Assembly: GCF_000496755.2 (NCBI RefSeq)
Contig: NZ_AYKS02000020.1
Span: forward strand, 1 to 39,986
DNA: 39,986 nt
Direction: 5' to 3'
Origin: Serratia sp. DD3
GTDB lineage: Bacteria > Pseudomonadota > Gammaproteobacteria > Enterobacterales > Enterobacteriaceae
Shown piece by piece: positions 1 to 10,887 of this stretch. Positions within the stretch are counted from its first letter, which is position 1. Each line of letters opens with the position of its first letter. A program made the position numbers and the translations under genes. The notes under the pieces are model-generated. The model had not been told where the DNA came from. It made no database searches and was given only the letters and a program-made list of their open reading frames with translations.

Positions 1-437
1 CGGGAAATGGCTCGCAATCGCTGAAGACGGTGCTGAGGGAACTGAACCCGGTGCTACGAGGTTGGACAAGCTACTTCCGTTTAACCGAAGTTAAAGGTTG
101 CCTGGAAGAGTTGGATAGCTGGATACGGAGAAAATTGCGGTGCCTGATATGGCGGAACAAGAAAAGGCCGTATGCCCGAGCGAGAATGTTGATGAGAAAT
201 GGACTACTGGAGAAAAGAGCCTGGTTATCGGCGACGAACCAACGCGGTCCGTGGTGGAACGCAGGGGCAAGTCACATGAACCAAGCCTTCCGGAAGAAGT
301 GGTTCATAGATGCGGGATTATTCTCATTACTGGATTTACAGCGGCAGTTCCCGTGTTAACAATGAACCGCCGTATACGGAACCGTACGTACGGTGGTGTG
401 AGAGGACGGCGGGAGCGATCCCGCCTCCTACTCGATT
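1..437 (+). mobile_element. Group II intron, 3' part (maturase end plus domains V and VI)
   Basis: The right end of a bacterial group II intron; the 5' part lies left of the window. After the maturase stop, a domain V hairpin can be drawn at 366-397: accgccgta pairs with tacggtggt, the tip is a short stem with a GAAC-type loop, and a CG dinucleotide bulge (387-388) sits on the 3' strand. Domain VI follows at 400-433, with GGCGGGA (408-414), a GCGA loop and TCCCGCC (419-425), and an unpaired A at 430 in the basal helix. That A is the expected branch point. Such an A usually lies seven or eight bases before the 3' splice site, which puts the intron end near 437. The exact 3' boundary and the intron class are inferences. 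Confidence 0.85.
3..359 (+). CDS. ltrA: Group II intron reverse transcriptase/maturase, C-terminal fragment
   Basis: The frame is open from the left window edge (position 3) to the stop at 357-359, so this is the last 118 residues or so of a larger protein. The reverse transcriptase core is outside the window. What is visible is the maturase (X) and C-terminal region, with the family patterns VLRGWTSYFR, a basic stretch RRKLRCLIW, and RGPWWNAGASHMNQAF close to the end. In this family the protein copies the intron into DNA and helps the RNA fold for splicing. No HNH endonuclease motif is seen in the visible part. The internal GTG at 30 is not a real start. It is followed directly by intron domains V and VI, as expected for an open reading frame in domain IV. 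Confidence 0.88.
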   Translation, partial: GNGSQSLKTVLRELNPVLRGWTSYFRLTEVKGCLEELDSWIRRKLRCLIWRNKKRPYARARMLMRNGLLEKRAWLSATNQRGPWWNAGASHMNQAFRKKWFIDAGLFSLLDLQRQFPC

Positions 438-812
438 GTATTCAAGCCGCCGCCATTCAAGTCGTATTCTCTTTTTCTTCCGTTTTAGAATGTAACTCTC
501 TGATTTTTCCAACGCCAAAGATGATTCGCTGCATAAGTATTGTTGAGCTGGCTAGGGTATGGGAGAAAATAGGGGGGATGAAAAGTACAGGAAGTGTGAC
601 GGGGGATGTGTCACGCCACTGTTACTTCATGTATTTTATTGAGAAACAGTCGCTTAACGCCCTAGAATAAGAGTGATGTAGCGCACGAGTTATACGCAAT
701 TTACCATCTTGTTCATAAGATGTTAATCAACCTATATTCCAGCTAATTTAAGTTGCCGGTAGTTAATACTCCAGCAGTTTGAAGCACGGCGAGGATAAAA
801 AATGGATATGTT
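438..812. other. Intergenic region between intron end and transporter gene
   Basis: No gene is supported here. An open frame that starts inside the intron and runs to 670 has no recognisable protein features and crosses the intron boundary, so it is treated as chance. A small stem (GTGAC/GTCAC, about 596-614) is visible. A weak promoter-like pair (TTGTTC at 709-714, TATATT at 733-738) lies ahead of the transporter but is not convincing. The sequence becomes AT-rich from about 690. Confidence 0.5.
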
Positions 813-2285
813 ATGGATAAACTGACACCCCTAAAGATTGTACCTTCTCTCTTCGCCGTTATTGTTCCTCTACTTATCTGGTTTGTGATCCCGGTACCTG
901 AAGGGGTTACTCCTAATGCTTGGCATCTGTTGGCGTTATTTATTGGTACCATCATTGCCATTATTGGTAAGGCGATGCCCATTGGTGCGGTTTCGATCAT
1001 TGCTATTGCGTTGGTGGCGCTGACTGGGGTGACTAACCCCGATAAACCCGGGGCGGCATTGGATGATGCGCTGAGTGGTTTTTCCAATCAACTTATCTGG
1101 TTAATTGGCTTCTCGATGATGATCTCTCTGAGCCTCAGTAAGACGGGCTTAGGGGCGCGTATAGGTTATTATTTTATTTCTCTGTTTGGCAAAAAAACGC
1201 TGGGGATCGCTTATGCTCTAACCTTGGCAGAAACCGTACTCGCTCCGGTAACCCCCAGTAATACGGCGCGTGGTGGTGGGATTATCCACCCTATCATGAG
1301 GTCCATTGCCGACAGTTTTGGCTCTAAGCCAGAATTACAGACGTCTGGCAAGATTGGTCGTTATTTGGCGTTGGTGAACTACAATGCTAACCCGATCACC
1401 TCAGCGATGTTTATTACCGCCACAGCACCTAATCCATTGATTGTTAATTTAATCGCCAAAGGAGCAGGTTCGCAATTCGAGCTTACTTGGACCATGTGGG
1501 CGGTAGCCGCCTTGTTACCCGCTATCTGTTCGCTGGTGGTGATGCCGTTAGTGATTTATATGCTATATCCGCCGGAAATTACAAAAACCCCTGATGCACC
1601 TGGTTTTGCGCAGGATAAACTCCGGGAACTAGGGGCGATAACGCTATCAGAAAAGATCACCTTGGGTGTATTTCTCTTATTGTTGCTGCTATGGGCCGGT
1701 GTCCCAGCCATGATTTTTGGCGCAACTTGGGCAGTTAACCCCACAACGACAGCAGCCGTTGGCTTATCTATCTTGCTGATAACCGGGGTGCTGAGTTGGG
1801 ACGATGTGCTCAAAAACAAAGGGGCCTGGGATACCGTGGTCTGGTTTGCTGCGTTGGTGATGATGGCGACTTATCTCGGTAAACTCGGGTTAATCGCTTG
1901 GCTTTCACAAACGGTGGGGGCGGGCATTGGGCATCTGGGGATGAGTTGGATTGGTGGCACCATTTTACTCACGCTGGTTTATCTCTATTCACATTACTTT
2001 TTTGCCAGTACCACTGCCCACGTTACCGCCATGTTTGCCGCTTTCTTTGCCGCAGGTATCGCCCTTGGCGCTCCGCCAGCACTGCTGGGGTTGATCTTGG
2101 CTTTTTCTTCTTCACTGATGATGTCATTAACCCACTACGGGACAGGCACCGCACCGATTATCTTTGGGTCTGGTTATACCACTCTGGGGGAATGGTGGAA
2201 AACGGGCTTTGTGATGAGCGTCGTTAACTTGCTGATCTGGATGGTGATCGGCGGTTTTTGGTGGAAGTGGTTGGGTTACTGGTAA
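813..2285 (+). CDS. DASS-family anion:sodium symporter (CitT/SodiT-like)
   Basis: A 490-residue polytopic membrane protein of the divalent anion:Na+ symporter family, whose members carry dicarboxylates or citrate across the inner membrane. About 12 hydrophobic stretches are visible from residue 8 to the C-terminus. The family's paired substrate/sodium-binding motifs appear as TPSNTARGGG in the first half and as SLTHYGTGTAPIIFGSGY near the end; the family also shows NPITSAMFITATAPNP around residues 190-205. Length matches CitT/TtdT relatives (about 490). The start is awkward: the best Shine-Dalgarno (GAGG, 791-794) is 18 bases away, and a tiny overlapping frame begins at 802. No other in-frame start exists before the stop at 780. 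The substrate is unknown; malate, succinate, citrate, tartrate and 2-oxoglutarate are all possible. It stands alone, convergent with leuD. Confidence 0.85.
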   Translation: MDKLTPLKIVPSLFAVIVPLLIWFVIPVPEGVTPNAWHLLALFIGTIIAIIGKAMPIGAVSIIAIALVALTGVTNPDKPGAALDDALSGFSNQLIWLIGFSMMISLSLSKTGLGARIGYYFISLFGKKTLGIAYALTLAETVLAPVTPSNTARGGGIIHPIMRSIADSFGSKPELQTSGKIGRYLALVNYNANPITSAMFITATAPNPLIVNLIAKGAGSQFELTWTMWAVAALLPAICSLVVMPLVIYMLYPPEITKTPDAPGFAQDKLRELGAITLSEKITLGVFLLLLLLWAGVPAMIFGATWAVNPTTTAAVGLSILLITGVLSWDDVLKNKGAWDTVVWFAALVMMATYLGKLGLIAWLSQTVGAGIGHLGMSWIGGTILLTLVYLYSHYFFASTTAHVTAMFAAFFAAGIALGAPPALLGLILAFSSSLMMSLTHYGTGTAPIIFGSGYTTLGEWWKTGFVMSVVNLLIWMVIGGFWWKWLGYW

Positions 2286-2297
2286 GCAGGTTAATGT

Positions 2298-2320
2298 TCA
2301 CCCGCCATTAAGGCGGGTGA
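2298..2320. terminator. Hairpin between convergent transporter and leuD
   Basis: A nine-pair stem, TCACCCGCC and GGCGGGTGA, around an ATTAA loop, lies 13 bases after the transporter stop. Neither strand has a strong U tract after the stem, so termination may be weak or Rho-assisted. It sits between two convergent genes, where a shared terminator is expected. Confidence 0.55.
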
Positions 2321-2335
2321 TCTATCCCCGTCGTC

Positions 2336-2450
2336 AATAAAGCTGCAGCGGTGTTGGCTTTCCTCACTCACCCCAGTCACTTGGTAGGCCAAGCTCCTGG
2401 GGATTCGCTGTGTCGCCGCCTACCTGCAACTTCATTGAACTTGAGTATAG
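2336..2450. repeat. Palindromic intergenic repeat with AAGTTGCAG core (YPAL-like), long form
   Basis: The block begins with AAGCTGCAGCGG and ends with CCTGCAACTTCATTGAACTT, whose reverse complement carries AAGTTGCAGG, so the two ends are inverted copies. Inside is a second palindrome: CCCCAG (2371-2376), CTTGG (2380-2384), CCAAG (2389-2393) and CTGGGG (2397-2402). From memory this architecture matches a repeat seen many times in Serratia and Yersinia genomes. It reaches almost to the leuD stop codon. Shorter relatives sit at 11404-11480, 24472-24500 and 38936-38977. Its role is unknown; transcript-end structure is the likeliest. Confidence 0.7.
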
Positions 2451-2456
2451 TCGTAC

Positions 2457-3059
2457 TCAGTTCAGAAATGCCGGGCGCTGAGCTTCAAAGCGCGCGATAT
2501 CCGCTTCGTGCTGTAACGTTAATCCGATACTGTCCAAACCGTTAATCATACAATGACGACGGAAGCTGTCGATCTCAAACGGGTAACTTTTACCTCCTGC
2601 TGTCACTGTCTGGTTTTCCAGATCGACGACAAACTCGCAACCCTCTTGCTCGGCCACCAGTTTGAATAAGGTGTCGACATCTTGCTCACTCAACCTGACG
2701 GGTAACAGTTGGCTGTTGAAGGCATTACCGTAAAAGATATCCGCGAAACTCGGCGCGATCACTACTTTGAAACCGTAATCGGCCAAAGCCCATGGCGCAT
2801 GTTCGCGGGATGAGCCACAACCGAAGTTTTCACGCGCTAACAGGATGCTGGCTCCCTTATAGCGGGGTTGGTTCAGGACAAACTCCGGGTTGGGTTGCTG
2901 ACCGGCATCATCCAGAAAGCGCCAGTCGTTGAACAGGTGTTGACCAAAGCCAGTACGCGTGACTTTTTGCAGAAACTGTTTCGGGATAATGGCATCGGTA
3001 TCGACATTGGCTGCATCCAGAGGGACCACCAAGCCAGTATGTTGAGTAAATTTAGCCAT
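2457..3059 (-). CDS. leuD: 3-isopropylmalate dehydratase small subunit
   Basis: A 200-residue small subunit of isopropylmalate isomerase, which with LeuC interconverts 2- and 3-isopropylmalate in leucine synthesis. It has the aconitase swivel-domain signature: [16 protein letters not shown] near the N-terminus and [15 protein letters not shown] around residues 78-92, whose Ser/Arg loop contacts substrate. Length equals the family norm (about 201). It is the last gene of leuABCD, 11 bases after the leuC stop. The start ATG is preceded by GGAGCACC. The stop lies against the intergenic repeat at 2336-2450. Confidence 0.97.
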   Translation of the reverse strand: MAKFTQHTGLVVPLDAANVDTDAIIPKQFLQKVTRTGFGQHLFNDWRFLDDAGQQPNPEFVLNQPRYKGASILLARENFGCGSSREHAPWALADYGFKVVIAPSFADIFYGNAFNSQLLPVRLSEQDVDTLFKLVAEQEGCEFVVDLENQTVTAGGKSYPFEIDSFRRHCMINGLDSIGLTLQHEADIARFEAQRPAFLN

Positions 3060-3070
3060 GATGGTGCTCC

Positions 3071-5584
<2,514 letters not shown>

Positions 5585-5589
5585 TTATT

Positions 5590-7143
5590 TTACTGTTTAG
5601 TTTGCAGCAGACGCTGTTTCTCTTTTTCGACCTGCTGTGAGCGCCAGATACTATTTAATGCGTGCATCATTGCTTTGGCTGAGGACTCCACAATGTCTGT
5701 CGCCAAGCCGACGCCATGGAAGCGGCGACCTTGATAAGAGACCACGATATCAACCTGCCCCAATGCATCTCGCCCCTGCCCCTTAGCGGTGAGCTGATAT
5801 TTTACCAGTTCAATCGGGTATTCAGTAATGCGGTGAATCGCTTGGTAGACGGCATCCACTGGGCCGTTACCCGTCGCGGCTTCTGCTATCTCTTCATCGC
5901 CGCACATCATTTTGACTGATGCGGTAGCCATTATGCTGCTGCCAGACTGCACACTGAAATATTCCAGACGGAAATGCTCTGGCTCTTCCTGTTGTTTATT
6001 GATGAAGGCCAAGGCTTCCAGATCGTAATCAAACACCTGGCCTTTTTTGTCGGCCAATTGCAAAAATGCGCTGTACAGATCGTCCAGATCGTAATCTTGC
6101 TCCTTATAGCCCATCTCTTCCATACGGTGTTTTACCGCCGCCCGGCCTGAACGTGAAGTCAAATTTAACTGCACATCTTTCAGACCGATGGTTTGCGGTG
6201 TCATGATTTCGTAATTTTCACGGTTCTTCAGGACACCATCTTGGTGAATGCCTGAAGAGTGTGCAAAAGCGTTGGCACCCACAATCGCCTTGTTAGCCGG
6301 GATCGGCATATTACATAACTGACTGACTAACTGGCTGGTACGGTAAATTTCCTGGTGGTTGATGTTGGTGTGCACCTTCATGAGGTCAGAGCGCACTTTG
6401 ATCGCCATGATCACTTCTTCCAATGAACAGTTGCCGGCGCGCTCGCCAATGCCGTTCAAGGTCCCTTCAACCTGACGGGCCCCAGCTTGCACTGCAGCAA
6501 TAGAGTTGCCTACTGCCATGCCCAGGTCATCGTGACAATGGACAGAAATAATAGCCTTATCAATATTGGGTACGCGATCATACAAGGTAGTGATAATGCC
6601 ACCAAACTGATTGGGGGTTGTGTAACCGACCGTATCGGGAATGTTGATAGTCGTCGCCCCGGCGTTGATGGCGGCTTCTACCACGCGACACAAATTGTCA
6701 ATGGGGGTACGGCCCGCATCTTCACAAGAGAATTCAACATCATCGGTATAGTTGCGCGCTCGTTTGACCGAACGAATGGCCATATCCAGCACTTCATCGA
6801 AGGAACGTTTTAATTTTGATTCAATATGAAGGGTAGACGTGGCCAGGAACACATGAATACGAAATGCCTCGGCAACGCGTAATGCTTCAGCGGCGACATC
6901 AATATCTTTATCGACACAACGAGCCAAGCCGCAAACCCGGCTATTTTTAATCTGGCGGGCGATGGTTTGTACTGATTCAAAATCCCCTGGTGAGGAGACC
7001 GGAAAACCGACCTCCATCACATCAACCCCCATTCGCTCCAGCGCCATGGCGATCTGGATCTTTTCCTTAACGCTCAGGCTGGCTTGCAGTGCCTGTTCTC
7101 CATCACGCAATGTGGTATCGAAAATAATGACTTGTTGGCTCAT
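5590..7143 (-). CDS. leuA: 2-isopropylmalate synthase
   Basis: Condenses acetyl-CoA with 2-oxoisovalerate to start leucine synthesis; leucine feedback-inhibits the family. The 517 residues start with [12 protein letters not shown] (about 8-19), the metal-binding signature of the alpha-IPM/homocitrate synthase TIM barrel. [13 protein letters not shown] carries the metal-binding HxH. The C-terminal LeuA allosteric domain begins near residue 390 (YFSVQSGSS). Length is close to E. coli LeuA (523). It is the first enzyme gene of the operon, downstream of the leuL attenuator, so its transcription is set by leucine supply. A GGAACCAGCAG Shine-Dalgarno-like stretch precedes the ATG. Confidence 0.98.
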   Translation of the reverse strand: MSQQVIIFDTTLRDGEQALQASLSVKEKIQIAMALERMGVDVMEVGFPVSSPGDFESVQTIARQIKNSRVCGLARCVDKDIDVAAEALRVAEAFRIHVFLATSTLHIESKLKRSFDEVLDMAIRSVKRARNYTDDVEFSCEDAGRTPIDNLCRVVEAAINAGATTINIPDTVGYTTPNQFGGIITTLYDRVPNIDKAIISVHCHDDLGMAVGNSIAAVQAGARQVEGTLNGIGERAGNCSLEEVIMAIKVRSDLMKVHTNINHQEIYRTSQLVSQLCNMPIPANKAIVGANAFAHSSGIHQDGVLKNRENYEIMTPQTIGLKDVQLNLTSRSGRAAVKHRMEEMGYKEQDYDLDDLYSAFLQLADKKGQVFDYDLEALAFINKQQEEPEHFRLEYFSVQSGSSIMATASVKMMCGDEEIAEAATGNGPVDAVYQAIHRITEYPIELVKYQLTAKGQGRDALGQVDIVVSYQGRRFHGVGLATDIVESSAKAMMHALNSIWRSQQVEKEKQRLLQTKQ

Positions 7144-7182
7144 CTGCTGGTTCCTTGTCGTGTTTTTTCACGCTAAGCGGGT

Positions 7183-7210
7183 AAAAAAAAACCCGCGCAT
7201 TAGCGCGGGT
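7183..7210 (-). terminator. leu operon attenuator (Rho-independent)
   Basis: On the minus strand ACCCGCGC and GCGCGGGT form a perfect eight-pair stem around a four-base loop (7199-7202), followed directly by eight U residues (7183-7190 read in reverse). It lies between leuL and leuA, the expected place for the attenuator that stops transcription when leucyl-tRNA is plentiful. Confidence 0.95.
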
Positions 7211-7219
7211 TTCTACAGT

Positions 7220-7253
7220 GGTTGGACTGAGTTAGCTTTGAACCTCGTCCACC
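7220..7253 (-). promoter_or_regulatory. Leader pause hairpin of the leu attenuator
   Basis: On the minus strand GGTGGACGAGGTT can pair with AACTCAGTCCAACC around a CAAAGCT loop, with small bulges. The hairpin overlaps the last codons and the stop of leuL, as the 1:2 pause hairpin does in amino-acid attenuators. A ribosome stalled at the upstream leucine codons would disrupt it and free the downstream strand to compete with the terminator. The pairing was drawn by eye. Confidence 0.65.
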
Positions 7254-7315
7254 AGCATACCGCGCAAAGAAAATGCGTTTAGTAGTAGGCTTAGTAGACG
7301 GTGAAAACGGATCAT
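7232..7315 (-). CDS. leuL: leu operon leader peptide
   Basis: A 27-residue frame beginning MIRFHRLLSLLLNAFSLRG. It carries five CUA leucine codons within six codons (CTA CTA AGC CTA CTA CTA), plus two later leucines. CUA is a rare codon in enterobacteria, so the ribosome is very sensitive to charged tRNA-Leu here. E. coli LeuL is 28 residues and also has a run of leucines just before an N-A-S-S-L-R-G-like segment, so this is a clear orthologue. It starts about 40 bases after the leu promoter and ends 22 bases before the attenuator stem. The product has no known function beyond being translated. Confidence 0.95.
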   Translation of the reverse strand: MIRFHRLLSLLLNAFSLRGMLVDEVQS

Positions 7316-7351
7316 AGCAGTCAGCTTCTCAAAAATATTTCGTTGCCTAAT

Positions 7352-7380
7352 TTGATACTTTATTGACTGTACGATGTCAA
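7352..7380 (-). promoter_or_regulatory. leuLABCD promoter
   Basis: On the minus strand a consensus -35 TTGACA (7375-7380) is followed by a 17-base spacer and a -10 TATCAA (7352-7357). Transcription would start near 7345, about 30 bases before the leuL ATG. The perfect -35 with ideal spacing agrees with a constitutively strong promoter controlled afterwards by attenuation. Confidence 0.85.
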
Positions 7381-8063
7381 CTTATGATTGAAAAAAAGCG
7401 AGTAAAAAGTGGAATATGGTCTTCACTCATCTCGCTGATGCTTTTGAGGTGGCGTTTTTTTAAGCTATGAAAAAGCGAGTTTTACACTATTTCATCAGGA
7501 GATGATTGAACAAGGGAGCGGAGTGATTTATTAATTTTTTGTCGCCAGTTTGCTATTTACATCAATTTTGGTATGGGAATAAAATTAAAATTGCGATTTT
7601 TTTAGCATAAATGACACGAATGTTGTGCTATTTGATTGATTATCAATGCGGCAGCGTTTAAATTCCTATTAGCAAAAAATAGAGTAAGTCTGATCGATGT
7701 GTATAATTTCGCAAGTAATTATATCGATAGCATCAATCAGTTGGCTTTTTATATCAGTTATTTATATCTATATAGACTAAATAATTCGAACTAATAGGAA
7801 GGCGTTAAGTGTCGTTAAGATCGAGCAAATGCCGATTTTAACCGCGCTGGCGCTAACCTATGGAGAGCATCAGGGTGAGGTTTTATAAGTCCAAGAGCAT
7901 GATAGCTGAGTGCCTAGGGTGATGAATTTACCGGTGGTAGATTCGAATGTCGCTAATGTACAGGCAAATTGAAGTATAACAAGCATATGGCGTTGGAATG
8001 ATTAGGTGTTACCTTGAGTATATTATTCCTGTCAGATGTTGATAATTACCTGCATGGGACTTA
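7381..8063. other. AT-rich regulatory gap between the leu promoter and leuO
   Basis: About 680 bases with no supported gene, clearly richer in A and T than its surroundings. By analogy with the E. coli leu-leuO region this would be a nucleation zone for H-NS silencing and LeuO antisilencing. Visible items are a repeated AAAAAGCGAGT (about 7392 and 7469), a T7 tract at 7455-7461, a TATAAT at 7702-7707 without a good -35, and a strong Shine-Dalgarno AGGAAGG at 7796-7802 six bases before a GTG that opens a ten-codon frame (7809-7841). The last 240 bases are less AT-rich than the rest. Confidence 0.6.
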
Positions 8064-8075
8064 GTGGGGTTAGAA

Positions 8076-9023
8076 ATGTCCGAAAATAATTCAGAAGATA
8101 TTTTATTAAAAAAGACCAGTGATATTAATTTGCGCGGTGTTGATCTTAATTTACTGACGGTTTTTGATGCAGTCATGCAAATGCAAAATATTACACGGGC
8201 GGCAAATTCATTAGGGATGTCACAACCAGCGGTGAGTAACGCAGTGGCACGCTTGAAGGTGATGTTCAATGATGAGCTCTTTGTGCGCTTTGGTCGTGGC
8301 ATAAAACCCACCAGACGTGCATATCAACTCTTCGGCCCAGTGCGCCAGGCGTTGCAACTGGTGCAGAATGAATTGCCTGGCGCTGGGTTCGATGCTTTGA
8401 GCAGTCAGCGTCATTTCAAACTCTCGATCTGCAGCCCATTGGATATTCGATTAACTGCAAAAATAATTAATAGTATCAAAGAAATGGCTCCGAGCGTGCA
8501 ACTGCAGACACAGTCTTATCTGAACCATAATATCGAACATCAATTACGTTATCAGGAAACGGAGTTTGTGATCGCTTATACCCATTTTGGGCATGCGGAA
8601 CTGAAAAGTATCGCGTTATTTGACGATGAGCTCACTCTGGTAGCGGCTGAATCACACTCGCGCTTGGCGGGCAGTGTGACGCAAGAGGAAATGCTCGCTG
8701 AGCAGCATGCAGTCATCTCTATGGATCGCTTTTGCTCTTTCAGTAAACCCTACTATCTTGATACTGCTTTACAAAGAAGCATTACCCAGCAATGTACCGA
8801 TCTGTTCAGTGTACTGAATATCGTGGCAATGACCGAAATGGTAGCCATTACCCCACGTTGGTTTGCTGAGCAACATGCCAAAGAGCTGAACTTAAAATTG
8901 CTGGCATTACCTTGGGAAAAAAACAGTGTGACCTGTTATCTTTCTTGGCATGAGTCTGCCGAGCGTGATAAGGGCCACCAATGGATGAGGTCTGTGCTTG
9001 GTCAATCCGGTTTATTGTGTTAA
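8076..9023 (+). CDS. leuO: LysR-family global regulator LeuO
   Basis: A 315-residue LysR-type transcription factor. The N-terminal winged helix-turn-helix reads [22 protein letters not shown]...[13 protein letters not shown], nearly identical to E. coli LeuO. The effector-binding domain carries the family segment [12 protein letters not shown], and the C-terminus ends with the conserved [16 protein letters not shown]. The GTG at 8064 would add four residues; the ATG at 8076 is preferred because TGGGGT ends six bases before it and total length then matches E. coli (314). LeuO acts as an antagonist of H-NS and regulates many silent loci. Here it stands between leuABCD and ilvIH in the order known from E. 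coli. Confidence 0.96.
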   Translation: MSENNSEDILLKKTSDINLRGVDLNLLTVFDAVMQMQNITRAANSLGMSQPAVSNAVARLKVMFNDELFVRFGRGIKPTRRAYQLFGPVRQALQLVQNELPGAGFDALSSQRHFKLSICSPLDIRLTAKIINSIKEMAPSVQLQTQSYLNHNIEHQLRYQETEFVIAYTHFGHAELKSIALFDDELTLVAAESHSRLAGSVTQEEMLAEQHAVISMDRFCSFSKPYYLDTALQRSITQQCTDLFSVLNIVAMTEMVAITPRWFAEQHAKELNLKLLALPWEKNSVTCYLSWHESAERDKGHQWMRSVLGQSGLLC

Positions 9024-9088
9024 TTAAGTATTCAGGCTTATGTAGATTGCGGCCGACAACCCTAGCCGCTTGAATGGTGACGGGGATA

Positions 9089-9094
9089 TATAAT
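9089..9094 (+). promoter_or_regulatory. Candidate ilvIH promoter -10 element and structured leader
   Basis: A perfect TATAAT sits in the 145-base gap before ilvI. No good -35 lies 16-18 bases upstream, which fits a promoter dependent on an activator; in E. coli ilvIH is activated by Lrp. Downstream, the leader could fold GGGG-TAATT-CCCC (9100-9112) and CGCTA-TGTTT-TAGCG (about 9121-9135). ACGGGG (9080-9085) and CCCCGT (9109-9114) are an alternative pair overlapping the -10. The start codon has GGAG (9157-9160) eight bases away. Confidence 0.5.
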
Positions 9095-9168
9095 ATTTTG
9101 GGGTAATTCCCCGTAACGGGCGCTATGTTTTAGCGTCAGATAAGCTCTGTAAGCCTGGAGGCAAACCC

Positions 9169-10887
9169 ATGGAAATGTTGTCAGGAGCTGAGATGGTAGT
9201 CCGATCATTAATTGATCAGGGCGTTCAGCATATATTCGGCTATCCGGGCGGGACGGTGCTCGATATCTATGACGCCTTGCATACGGTTGGTGGGATTGAC
9301 CATATTCTGGTGCGGCATGAGCAGGGGGCGGTGCACATGGCTGACGGCTATGCGCGCGCAACGGGCAAAGTAGGGGTGGTGCTGGTCACCTCTGGCCCCG
9401 GTGCCACCAACGCGATTACCGGGATTGCCACCGCTTATATGGACTCCATTCCGCTGGTGGTCCTTTCCGGCCAGGTTCCCACTTCACTGATTGGTTATGA
9501 TGCTTTTCAGGAGTGCGACATGGTGGGGATCTCCCGCCCGATAGTGAAACACAGTTTCCTGGTCAAGCGTGCCGAAGATATCCCTACGGTATTGAAAAAA
9601 GCGTTCTATCTGGCGGCTACTGGGCGTCCAGGGCCAGTGGTTGTCGACCTACCCAAGGATGTTGTCTCTCCCGTCGTTAAAATGCCTTATTCCTACCCGC
9701 AAGATATCAGCATGCGTTCTTATAACCCGACGGTACAAGGTCACCGAGGGCAGATAAAGCGGGCATTACAGACTATTCTGGCGGCTAAAAAACCGATTAT
9801 GTACGTGGGTGGCGGGGCAATTAATTCAGCCTGTCATGAAGAGCTGCTGCAACTGGCAGAAACACTGAACTTACCGGTGACCTGTACCTTGATGGGATTA
9901 GGGGCATTCCCGGGGGCACATCGTCAAAGCGTGGGTATGCTGGGCATGCACGGCACCTATGAGGCAAATAATGCCATGCACCATTCAGACGTGATTTTCG
10001 CCGTCGGGGTGCGTTTTGATGATCGAACTACCAACAATCTGGCCACCTATTGTCCGAATGCCACCGTGTTACATATTGATATCGATCCGACTTCCATTTC
10101 AAAGACCGTAGATGCCGATATTCCGATCGTCGGAGATGCCAAGCAGGTACTGACACAAATGTTGGATCTGTTGCCGCAAGATGGTAAAGGGCAAGACGTT
10201 GATGCGCTGTGTGACTGGTGGAAAACCATTGAGCAGTGGCGAGCGCAAGATTGCCTGAGTTATGACAAAAACAGTGGCACCATCAAACCTCAAGCAGTGA
10301 TTGAAACGCTATACCGCCTGACCAAAGGTGAAGCCTATGTGACTTCAGATGTGGGGCAACATCAGATGTTTGCCGCGCTCTATTATCAGTTCGATAAACC
10401 TCGCCGTTGGATTAATTCCGGTGGCCTGGGAACCATGGGCTTTGGCCTGCCAGCAGCACTTGGTGTGAAACTGGCGCTACCCGACGAAACGGTAGTGTGT
10501 GTGACTGGCGACGGCAGTATTCAGATGAACATTCAAGAGCTTTCCACCGCGTTGCAATACAATTTGCCGGTGGTGGTGGTTAACTTGAATAACCGTTATC
10601 TCGGTATGGTCAAGCAGTGGCAGGACATGATCTATTCTGGACGTCATTCACAATCTTACATGGATTCACTGCCTGATTTTGTCAAGCTGGCGGAGGCTTA
10701 CGGTCATGTCGGTATTGCCATCCAAACGCCGGATGAACTGGAAAGCAAGTTGGCACAGGCATTAGCTGAGAAACAGCGTCTGGTGTTTGTCGATATCACC
10801 GTCGATGAAACGGAACATGTTTATCCAATGCAGATTCGCGGTGGAAGCATGGATGACATGTGGTTAAGCAAAACGGAGAGAACCTGA
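9169..10887 (+). CDS. ilvI: Acetolactate synthase III, large catalytic subunit
   Basis: A 572-residue thiamine-diphosphate enzyme that joins two pyruvates, or pyruvate and 2-oxobutyrate, at the head of valine/leucine and isoleucine synthesis. The three TPP-enzyme domains are present: an N-terminal PYR domain with the catalytic glutamate in VRHEQGA (Glu51), a central FAD-binding domain with [10 protein letters not shown], and a C-terminal PP domain with the ThDP motif [12 protein letters not shown]...VVVVNLNN (about 447-476). Length is near the E. coli value (574). The stop TGA shares a base with the ilvH start, so the two subunits are translationally coupled. Confidence 0.98.
   Translation: MEMLSGAEMVVRSLIDQGVQHIFGYPGGTVLDIYDALHTVGGIDHILVRHEQGAVHMADGYARATGKVGVVLVTSGPGATNAITGIATAYMDSIPLVVLSGQVPTSLIGYDAFQECDMVGISRPIVKHSFLVKRAEDIPTVLKKAFYLAATGRPGPVVVDLPKDVVSPVVKMPYSYPQDISMRSYNPTVQGHRGQIKRALQTILAAKKPIMYVGGGAINSACHEELLQLAETLNLPVTCTLMGLGAFPGAHRQSVGMLGMHGTYEANNAMHHSDVIFAVGVRFDDRTTNNLATYCPNATVLHIDIDPTSISKTVDADIPIVGDAKQVLTQMLDLLPQDGKGQDVDALCDWWKTIEQWRAQDCLSYDKNSGTIKPQAVIETLYRLTKGEAYVTSDVGQHQMFAALYYQFDKPRRWINSGGLGTMGFGLPAALGVKLALPDETVVCVTGDGSIQMNIQELSTALQYNLPVVVVNLNNRYLGMVKQWQDMIYSGRHSQSYMDSLPDFVKLAEAYGHVGIAIQTPDELESKLAQALAEKQRLVFVDITVDETEHVYPMQIRGGSMDDMWLSKTERT

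Noticed and set aside
140..670. A 176-codon plus-strand frame across the intron end
   Set aside because: It overlaps the maturase in another frame and crosses domains V and VI; no family features.
7455..7461. T7 tract as a terminator in the leu-leuO gap
   Set aside because: The sequence before it forms only short broken stems, so an intrinsic terminator is not supported.
10860..10886. Upstream extension of ilvH
   Set aside because: Inside ilvI; the ATG at 10887 gives the family length and overlaps the ilvI stop by one base.
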